Below, piece after piece: positions 16,263 to 23,111 of a stretch of DNA of 44,158 nucleotides. The stretch lies in assembly GCA_964633715.1 (NCBI GenBank), contig CAZWHQ010000036.1, positions 1 to 44,158 of the forward strand, written 5' to 3'. Origin of the DNA: JAUWVG01 sp964633715. GTDB taxonomy: Bacteria > Acidobacteriota > Aminicenantia > Aminicenantales > Aminicenantaceae. The stretch's first letter is position 1. Every line of letters starts with the position of its first letter. A model generated the notes under the pieces. It had not been told where the DNA came from. It saw only the letters and a program-made list of their open reading frames with translations, and made no database searches. A program made the position numbers and the translations under genes.

Positions 16263-16523
16263 CCCTGGAAGCTTGCGGCTTTCAGCCAGTTTGCTCGTGG
16301 ATTCTCCAATCGATTTATGGGGAGATCGATACGCACGGACCGGTATCGTTTTATCGAGTGGCGGGAACGGTTCGACAACAGTTTGGTTGCGAACGAACTC
16401 TACGACCATAAAAGTAATCCTCAAGAAAATACCAATATTGCAGGCAATCCTCGGCATATAGAGCTTGTGGGTCAGCTTTCGGCCAGACTAGCATTAGGCT
16501 GGGAAGCAGCCCTTCCAAAATGA
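16263..16523 (+). pseudogene. Second sulfatase C-terminal fragment (N-terminus deleted)
   Basis: The plus-strand frame from about 16266 encodes the end of an iduronate-2-sulfatase-like protein. It reads AAFSQFARG, GRSIRTDRYRFIEWRERF, ANELYDHKSNPQENTNIA and a final QLSARLALGWEAALPK before TGA at 16521-16523. Active-site sequences are absent. The upstream part of the same open frame is only the antisense of the other fragment. The fragment is unrelated in frame and strand to the neighbour at 15750-16262. Together the two look like the two ends left after deletion between divergent sulfatase genes. Confidence 0.8.
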
Positions 16524-16546
16524 ATGGGACTTTGAAGAAACCGTTG

Positions 16547-18406
16547 TCACTGGCTATTCAATATTTTTTTCAATGTCTGCAGAAGTTTTTTTCTCTGAAC
16601 AGGCTTTTTTACGAATTCAGCTGCACCCAATTCTTTACTCTTTAGGTCATAATCTTTATCATGGTGCCCTGTTATGAATATCACAGGAATATGAATTTTT
16701 TTTTGATTCATTTGTTCCATAAGTTGAAAGCCATCCAGGTTCGGCATCTCAATGTCGGAAAGCACTAAATCAAACTTCCCTTGGGCTATCTGCATCAGGG
16801 CATCGATTCCGTCAGAGGCGACTCTGACAGTATAACCGCCATCAGCAAGGATTTTTGATATCAGCCTCTGGTCATTAGGATTGTCTTCTACGAACAGAAT
16901 GGATACGTCGTCTCTCCTTGATGACCTTCTCTCTTTTGACGAGGAATGCATAAGTTGGCCAATAAGTTCATCAAGAGAAACCGTAACGAATGAAGCCGCA
17001 TAATCGGACATGCCATAGGGAATAATGATTTCTCCATTATGGATTAAGGATCCGCAGGAATAGACCACATTGGGCACGTAGCCTTCCCGCTCTTTCTCAT
17101 TCGCCGTGAGCAGTGGTTCTTTTAATCGGCCGATAATCTGTGTGGGATTCTCTAAATCCAGCAAAATGGCTCCAAGGCAATATGTGCGCATAGGGCCCAC
17201 ACCATGTGTTATTACAAGCCATCCGTATTCCGTTTCAATGGGAGAACCGGCGTTTCCAATTTGTACAAATTCCCAGGGATAGACCGGCTCCTGGACTTTT
17301 TTTGCTTTAGACCAGATATTTATATTTTCTGAGAACATCACATAATTGTTCACCCCATCTAACCGGGACAGCATAGCGTATTGTCCCTTTATTTTTCTGG
17401 GAAAAAGGGCCATGCCCTTATGTTGGGTGTGCTCTCCATGTATAGGTTCCACTTTAAAATGATAAAAATCTTTCGTTTTGATAAGTTTCGGCAGGATGCT
17501 GTATCCATCATAGGCTGTATAGGTGGCATAATAGGTAATGCTTCCATTTTCATCTGAAAATCGCACAAAACGCGCATCTTCAATACCGTTTCTTTCGGAA
17601 TATGATATCGGAAAAAGTACCCTTTCGGAGATAGCCGTATCTAAAGAAAACATGACTTCATAGTGAGAACTAGCCAGCCACCGAATGGCTTGTATGACTT
17701 TTTTTCGCGTGAAGGACAAGTCTTTTTCCTTTATGACTTTTTCAATGGCAGCCTGCAGCTCTCCATATACGAATTGATTTCCCAGCTGATCCATAACCGA
17801 GTCAATAACATCTTTTTTTATATTCATCTCTTTGAGTTTGTTGAGGAATACTTTTTTCTGATAAACATATCTGGTGACAATGCTGGGAGTATCCACAAAA
17901 GGTTTGGCCGGTTTAAAGGCCAAATTGTTATTTTTGTCAATGACACCGCTGCGGAAAACCAGAGAGGAAATATGCCCTTCGCCCGTCGCCCTAAAACTTG
18001 CGATGATTCTTTTTTGTCCAGGAGAGAGACCTCCTTGATAGGGATCTTCTACAATGGAAGGATTAAAAAAGGCTGCCGATTCTATGGAGAATTCCATGGT
18101 GAAATAAGCGCCGACAATAAGCTTTTTTTCATTGTCTAATTTTTCTGGATCCATTCCGAGACTGCCGACAATGTCCTTTACATATCCATAATTTTTTTCA
18201 AAAATTCTGGTGATGTTCCGGTGGCGGTATGAAAAGTTCCTTAGGATCTGATTAAAAACCTTCTGACGATCCTCTCTGGGCATATCCAGGATGATTTGAA
18301 TAAGATTCTTTGTCCTCACATCATCTCCTGGTTTAAAAAACCGGGCGATGACTCTTTTCGGATCCGGTGAAAACCGGATTGTTTTTCTCTTTATATGGAT
18401 GGACAT
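16547..18406 (-). CDS. GH130-family protein fused to a response-regulator receiver domain
   Basis: A 619-residue fusion. Residues 1 to about 100 are a helical extension. Residues about 100-480 form a GH130-type five-bladed propeller domain with NPSIVEDP (115-122), NGIEDARFVRF (273-283), HKGMALFPRKIKG (329-341) and GNAGSPIETEYGWLVITHGVG (quoted in part: PIETEYGWLVITHGVG, about 389-404). This pattern is shared by beta-mannoside phosphorylases and hydrolases. After a Ser/Arg linker (about 487-500), residues 501-619 are a receiver domain with the acidic pair Glu507-Asp508, phospho-acceptor Asp551 in SDIEMPNLDG, Thr579 and Lys601-Pro602, all conserved. The ATG has GAGG seven bases upstream. It diverges from a GT4 gene across 256 A+T-rich bases. 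No histidine kinase is in the window. Cytoplasmic; substrate unknown. Confidence 0.88.
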   Translation of the reverse strand: MSIHIKRKTIRFSPDPKRVIARFFKPGDDVRTKNLIQIILDMPREDRQKVFNQILRNFSYRHRNITRIFEKNYGYVKDIVGSLGMDPEKLDNEKKLIVGAYFTMEFSIESAAFFNPSIVEDPYQGGLSPGQKRIIASFRATGEGHISSLVFRSGVIDKNNNLAFKPAKPFVDTPSIVTRYVYQKKVFLNKLKEMNIKKDVIDSVMDQLGNQFVYGELQAAIEKVIKEKDLSFTRKKVIQAIRWLASSHYEVMFSLDTAISERVLFPISYSERNGIEDARFVRFSDENGSITYYATYTAYDGYSILPKLIKTKDFYHFKVEPIHGEHTQHKGMALFPRKIKGQYAMLSRLDGVNNYVMFSENINIWSKAKKVQEPVYPWEFVQIGNAGSPIETEYGWLVITHGVGPMRTYCLGAILLDLENPTQIIGRLKEPLLTANEKEREGYVPNVVYSCGSLIHNGEIIIPYGMSDYAASFVTVSLDELIGQLMHSSSKERRSSRRDDVSILFVEDNPNDQRLISKILADGGYTVRVASDGIDALMQIAQGKFDLVLSDIEMPNLDGFQLMEQMNQKKIHIPVIFITGHHDKDYDLKSKELGAAEFVKKPVQRKKLLQTLKKILNSQ

Positions 18407-18662
18407 CAGTGAACCTCAAAAAAAACTAGATTCATTCTTGCACACATAAATTTCATCGCATCATTTTATATCATTATCTCCAATTTTGCATTATTATATA
18501 TAAAGAGTTGAACACTTTAATTTCTAAAACTGTAGAAAAATCTTTTTCTTTGAATAAAATATTTCAATCAAAAAAAATGATCCCATCATCCCGTTGAATT
18601 TGAGTTTTGGAAAGAGAGAAGATATATATCTACGATGCCTTGTTTATAAATAGGAAGGAATC

Positions 18663-20975
18663 ATGACAGGTAGATCAAATCTCGAAAATCTCAATACGGC
18701 CTTTATTGGCACGTATTCTCCTCGAAAATGCGGTATTGCCACATTCACATTTGATCTGGTTCACGGCGTGCAAGAATTTTTCCAGGCCGGTTCAGCGCGA
18801 GAAGGCAAAATTCAGGTTATCGCTTTGAACAACACCCCTCACAGCTATGTTTATCCCCCTGAGGTAAATTTTGAGATACGCGACAAACATATCGGGGATT
18901 ACCGCGAAGCGGCTTCATTTCTCAACCTCTCTACTGTGGATGCCGTTTCCCTTCAGCATGAGTACGGAATATTTGGGGGGAATGACGGAAATTATGTTGT
19001 AAAACTTCTCGAAAATCTGAGAAAGCCGGTGATCACAACCCTGCATACGGTGCTCAAAGAGCCCTCCCCGGGGCAGAAAGAAACGTTGAATGCCATCATA
19101 ACCAATTCAACCTTTGTGGTCGTGCTTGCCGAAAAAGCCATCGACATATTGAAGACTGTTTATTCCATTCCGGAAGAAAAAATCATAATGATACCTCACG
19201 GTGCCCCAGATGTTCCTTTTTTGGATTCATCTTATTACAAGTCCCAATTCCAGGCGGAAGACCGCCCCGTCATTTTATCTTTTGGATTACTTAGTACAAA
19301 TAAAGGTTTTGAATACGCCATCGAAGCCATGGACCGGGTTGTCCAGGATTTTCCAGACGCACTCTACATCATTCTGGGGGCGACTCATCCAGAAGTGAAG
19401 CGGCACTCCGGAGAACAGTACCGGCTCTCATTGGCAAATCGAGTGAAAGAATTGGACTTAGAACACAATGTTGTTTTCCATAATCGTTATGTTACACTGG
19501 AACGGCTTGTGCAGTTCCTTGTGGCTGCCGATATCTATATCACGCCTTACCTTTCCAAGGAACAAATCGTCTCAGGCACTCTGGCCTATGCCCTAGCCTG
19601 TGGGAAAGCGATCGTCTCTACACCCTATTGGTATGCTGAAGAACTATTGGCAAAAGGGAGAGGCATACTCGTTCCATTTAGTAATAGCAAAGCGATTTCT
19701 GATAAAATCTGTACGCTCTTGGATAATGATTCTCTGCGGAACCGGCTGCGCAAACGGGCCTATGAATACGGACGACACATGATCTGGAAAGAGGTGGCGG
19801 CTCAATATGACAGTGTTTTAGAGCAGGCCGTTAGCGAATATGGGAGAAGAAAGACTGCAGAACATGCCTATTATTCTCATCTCTCTCCACCTTCTCTGCC
19901 GGAAATTAAAATGAATCATCTCTATACTCTTTCTGATGATACGGGAATTCTTGAACACGCTTTATTCAGTACGCCTAACCGCTTTAAAGGGTATACGACG
20001 GATGACAACGCCCGGGCCTTGATGGTCGCTATCAAAAGTTATAATCTTCTCGATGATGAGAAGATTCTTGCCCAGCTTCAAACCTATCTCGCATTTCTGA
20101 ATTACGCTATGGATCCCAAGAGCGGTCGGGTGCACAACCGATTATCCTATGATAGGAAATGGAACACGAAGGATTATTCAGAAGATTGCCACGGAAGAAC
20201 TCTTTGGAGTCTGGGCTTCACAATTTTGAATGCCCCGAATGAATCCATTCTGAGCATGGCCAATTTCTTGTTTAAGCAGGCCATTAAAAAATGTGAATCG
20301 TTTTCCTCGCCAAGAGCCTGGGCGTACAGTATCTTGGGCTGTCTGTTTTATCTCCAGCATTTGAGTGGGGATTCGGAAACAAATAACATGGTATCCGTAC
20401 TGGGAAAGAAACTTTTCAAACTTTATAAAAATCACATTTCAGAGGAGTGGCCATGGTTTGAAGATGTCGTCTCCTACGCCAATGCCAGAATGCCACAGGC
20501 TCTGATCGCCTCCGGGCACCATTTAAGAAATCGCGCTATGGTCAAACAAGGTATCGAAGCTCTTGAATGGTTGATAGAGATTCAAGAAAATCCGAAAACA
20601 GGGTATTTTTCTCTCATAGGGAATTCTGGGTGGTATCAGAAAGGGAGAAAAAAAGCCAATTTTGATCAGCAGCCTGTTGAAATTGCTGCGATTATAGATG
20701 CCTGTCATCAGGCTTACTTGGTAACGGGAAAAAAAATATGGATTCAGAGGATTAAAAAGGCTTTTGCTTGGTTCTTAGGGAGAAACGATAAAAACGAATT
20801 TCTGTATAATTTTAAAACAGGAGGCTGCTACGACGGACTTCACCGGGGAGGAGTGAATCTCAACCAAGGGGCCGAATCTCTTCTCTCTTGGCTCGATGCC
20901 TGGCATGTCATTTACCAGATATCACATAAAGATGATGATCCCCAAAGAAAAAGGGACAAAGGAAATAAAGAATAA
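18663..20975 (+). CDS. GT4 glycosyltransferase with C-terminal alpha/alpha-toroid domain
   Basis: A 770-residue cytoplasmic protein with two parts. Residues 1 to about 390 form a GT-B fold GT4 transferase: FIGTYSPRKCGIATFTFDL at the start, LQHEYGIFGG near 99 and VILSFGLLSTNKGFEYAIEA near 201. The acceptor/donor site region YLSKEQIVSGTLAYALACGKAI lies near 299 (partial: QIVSGTLAYALACGKA), with WYAEELLAKGRGILVPF after it. Residues about 400-760 look like an alpha/alpha barrel with GYTTDDNARALM and EDCHGRTLWSLGF, as found in related GT4 proteins that travel with GH130 genes. AGGAAGG precedes the ATG closely. The stop overlaps the start of the threonine synthase remnant (TAATG). The sugar donor and product are unknown; a mannosyl or glucosyl transfer is inferred from the GH130 partner. 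Confidence 0.82.
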   Translation: MTGRSNLENLNTAFIGTYSPRKCGIATFTFDLVHGVQEFFQAGSAREGKIQVIALNNTPHSYVYPPEVNFEIRDKHIGDYREAASFLNLSTVDAVSLQHEYGIFGGNDGNYVVKLLENLRKPVITTLHTVLKEPSPGQKETLNAIITNSTFVVVLAEKAIDILKTVYSIPEEKIIMIPHGAPDVPFLDSSYYKSQFQAEDRPVILSFGLLSTNKGFEYAIEAMDRVVQDFPDALYIILGATHPEVKRHSGEQYRLSLANRVKELDLEHNVVFHNRYVTLERLVQFLVAADIYITPYLSKEQIVSGTLAYALACGKAIVSTPYWYAEELLAKGRGILVPFSNSKAISDKICTLLDNDSLRNRLRKRAYEYGRHMIWKEVAAQYDSVLEQAVSEYGRRKTAEHAYYSHLSPPSLPEIKMNHLYTLSDDTGILEHALFSTPNRFKGYTTDDNARALMVAIKSYNLLDDEKILAQLQTYLAFLNYAMDPKSGRVHNRLSYDRKWNTKDYSEDCHGRTLWSLGFTILNAPNESILSMANFLFKQAIKKCESFSSPRAWAYSILGCLFYLQHLSGDSETNNMVSVLGKKLFKLYKNHISEEWPWFEDVVSYANARMPQALIASGHHLRNRAMVKQGIEALEWLIEIQENPKTGYFSLIGNSGWYQKGRKKANFDQQPVEIAAIIDACHQAYLVTGKKIWIQRIKKAFAWFLGRNDKNEFLYNFKTGGCYDGLHRGGVNLNQGAESLLSWLDAWHVIYQISHKDDDPQRKRDKGNKE

Positions 20976-21456
20976 TGGAAGAAAATCTAAAAGAGAATAG
21001 TAGCGAAACAGCTAGAAAGCCTTTCGATTTAATAGATGGAGCTACCGCTCCTGGTTTTGATCTGGAACTGGATGTAGAAAAACAGAAAATAATCATCCGA
21101 GATCAGTCCTATTCGCTCGAAGAAAGAATTGAAGCATTCGAAGATGTAATAGACTCAGAAGTGGGAGACACCTCTTTATATCGTGCCCGCAACATAGAAA
21201 GAGAGATTGGACTCCGCCAGATTTATCTAAAGTTTGAAGGCGGAAATCCGACTGGTACTCAGAAAGACCGGATTGCCTTTGCGCAGGTGATTTTGCCCTA
21301 GATGCTATAAGAAAGACAAAAGGCTGGGCCGATGAGAGTCTTATGAATCTAGCGGATGCCTTTCGATTAGCGAGAAATGGGCTTGTTGATACGGTTTATG
21401 ACTCAGACAGCGGGGAATACGATATTTATCTCAGCAAGAGTTTATTTGATTATTAA
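20975..21456 (+). pseudogene. Threonine synthase remnant with a methyltransferase-derived tail
   Basis: The first 100 codons encode the N-terminus of a threonine-synthase-type PLP enzyme: GDTSLYRARNIEREIGL, then YLKFEGGNPTGTQKDRIAFA with the PLP lysine at position 97. The frame then meets TAG at 21299-21301. In the +1 frame (21289-21456) sequence resumes as ALDAIRKTKGWADESLMNL, which resembles a late part of the same enzyme, so most of the catalytic domain is missing. The tail DTVYDSDSGEYDIYL matches DTVYTDDGEEHDIYL at the end of the anchored methyltransferase (15684-15728), with identical DNA blocks. The start overlaps the GT4 stop by one base. No function expected. Confidence 0.8.
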
Positions 21457-21486
21457 AGAAACTGTCTTTTTCACGAATAATCGAAG

Positions 21487-22248
21487 TTAAGAAGGAATTT
21501 TTATCGCATCGAGATATTCTTTGATTTTATCTTTAAGGGCTTGATCTTGAGTTATGGAATGGAACTTAGTCAAGATCTGACGGGCATTATCGAGTTCTTT
21601 GGTGTTGATATAGGCAACTCCCAGGTTTATCCCTGCAATGACATTGTTTGGATCGATGTGTATTGCGTTCTGGAAGCTTATAATGGCTTCTGGATAGCGG
21701 CCCAATTTACTAAGGATGGCTCCCTGTGTATTAAATGCTTCCGTTGATTGCATGTTTTGAATAATAGCCTCTTCTATATATCCTAAAGCTGTTTCGAGTT
21801 CATTTTTTTTAAAATAGTAGTTGGCTAAAGTAAAACTGGCATTGAAGTTTCTATCAAACTCAAATATTTTTTTATATTCCTCTATGGCTTTATCGATTAA
21901 TCCCAGGTTTTGATATACAGACACAAGATAGGAATGGGGATCCGATTCGTTTGGTTTCAGTTCGGCGGCTTTCTCTAGAAACTTCCTGGCCTCTAACCAG
22001 TTCTCCTTTTTAACATAGGCTACCCCAAGGAGATAACAGGAAGGGAAGTGTTGAGGCTCCAGAGACATAGCTTGATGCAGGTATTTGATGGCCTCATCGA
22101 TAAGGTTATAGTTCATGGATAAAACGGCTTTTTCGTAAATGTATTGAGGATCACGGTCTTTGCTGATTTTTTGATTATTTTGGGTTGAAGCACAAAATAC
22201 TAAAGAAAAACAAAGTCCAGAGATGAGCAGAATTTTTTGAATATTCAT
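21487..22248 (-). CDS. TPR-repeat protein, probably exported
   Basis: A 253-residue protein with a signal peptide-like start (MNIQKILLISGLCFSLVFC) and about five to six tetratricopeptide repeats from about residue 34 on. Examples are AIKYLHQAMSLEPQHFPSCY, ARKFLEKAAELKPNESDPHS and AIISFQNAIHIDPNNVIAGI. It may be a lipoprotein at the Cys near residue 19, though Phe at -1 is unusual. The frame is open 36 bases upstream, but the ATG at 22248 begins the signal peptide, so I use it. TPRs mediate protein contacts; the partner is unknown. Unknown membrane gene 22309-22983 lies just upstream on the same strand. Confidence 0.75.
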   Translation of the reverse strand: MNIQKILLISGLCFSLVFCASTQNNQKISKDRDPQYIYEKAVLSMNYNLIDEAIKYLHQAMSLEPQHFPSCYLLGVAYVKKENWLEARKFLEKAAELKPNESDPHSYLVSVYQNLGLIDKAIEEYKKIFEFDRNFNASFTLANYYFKKNELETALGYIEEAIIQNMQSTEAFNTQGAILSKLGRYPEAIISFQNAIHIDPNNVIAGINLGVAYINTKELDNARQILTKFHSITQDQALKDKIKEYLDAIKIPS

Positions 22249-22308
22249 ATGGATATTGTAATGGAAATAGCCATGTTTACACAAGCAGAGTAGGATGCAA
22301 TATTAAGG

Positions 22309-22983
22309 CTAATTGGGGGAAAAACGAAGGATATCTCTTTCAATAAAAAATGAGAGGAAAAAATACTCGATAAACAGAAAGGAGGCAAAGGCCAGAAAAA
22401 AACCGATCACAAGAGGAACGCCGGAGAGATCAAAATACCATTTTCCAACTCTCGTGCTTAAATAACTCCATAAGATGATCGTTCGGAGGACTAGGGAGAG
22501 TGCTCCTCCCCAAATCGAAAAAAGTTTTGGATGTCTGAGTGTGTTCTGTTTGTCTCTAATGTTTTCCTTATAGAAAGTGAGAAAAAAAACGAGAACAAAG
22601 ACTGCACTCAACCAAGGGATCACCGGCTTAGCGGCTTCAATCAAGCGGGAATTCAGGATATCTGAAAGAAAATTGATGTGGAAAATGTTGAGAAACTCCG
22701 AGGCATAAACACAGGACATGGCAAGATAACCTGCTATCGCCCAGTTTGTAGATCTTCTCAACGTCTTTTGGTTGTCTTCAATATAGGTTCTTTTAAAAGT
22801 GACGAAAAAAAACATCAGGGCCAGGCAGAAGAGAAGAGATAAAACAGAAGCAGTCTGGAGGATTGTTTGAGAAGAAAATAGGTCTGGAAAAACCGTTCCC
22901 ATTGTTCGTAAAATAAAAAAGTACGCCGTTGCCAGGATGGCCAACAGAGTTGTCTGTTTTAAACGTTTTGTAAAAATCATCAC
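22309..22983 (-). CDS. Integral membrane protein of unknown function
   Basis: A 224-residue protein with about six hydrophobic segments, for example LLAILATAYFFILRTMG, VLSLLFCLALMFFFVTF, WLSAVFVLVFFLTFY and VIGFFLAFASFLFIEYFFLS. Two similar loops, YIEDNQKTLRRSTNWAI and NIRDKQNTLRHPKLFSI, suggest an internal duplication of a three-helix unit. I do not recognise the family. No clear ribosome site precedes the ATG (two adjacent ATG codons). It lies upstream of the TPR gene on the same strand with a 60-base gap and may be co-transcribed. Confidence 0.6.
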   Translation of the reverse strand: MMIFTKRLKQTTLLAILATAYFFILRTMGTVFPDLFSSQTILQTASVLSLLFCLALMFFFVTFKRTYIEDNQKTLRRSTNWAIAGYLAMSCVYASEFLNIFHINFLSDILNSRLIEAAKPVIPWLSAVFVLVFFLTFYKENIRDKQNTLRHPKLFSIWGGALSLVLRTIILWSYLSTRVGKWYFDLSGVPLVIGFFLAFASFLFIEYFFLSFFIERDILRFSPN

Positions 22984-23111
22984 TAAATATACTTTTTAAC
23001 TTAATGTTACATTCAAAAAATTTGAAGAGCAACCATTGAATTGTTGTGGAGTCTATATTAGTGAACGGAGGGATGTGAAAAAAAAGTATTGGATCGGGAT
23101 AAGGGATAACC

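Noticed and set aside
15750..16457. A 235-codon minus-strand ORF as an intact gene
   Set aside because: The part upstream of about 16262 is antisense to the plus-strand sulfatase tail, and the sulfatase active-site half is missing.
15960..16523. A 187-codon plus-strand ORF that could be read as one new protein
   Set aside because: Its first 100 codons are only the antisense of the minus-strand sulfatase tail; real similarity starts near 16266.
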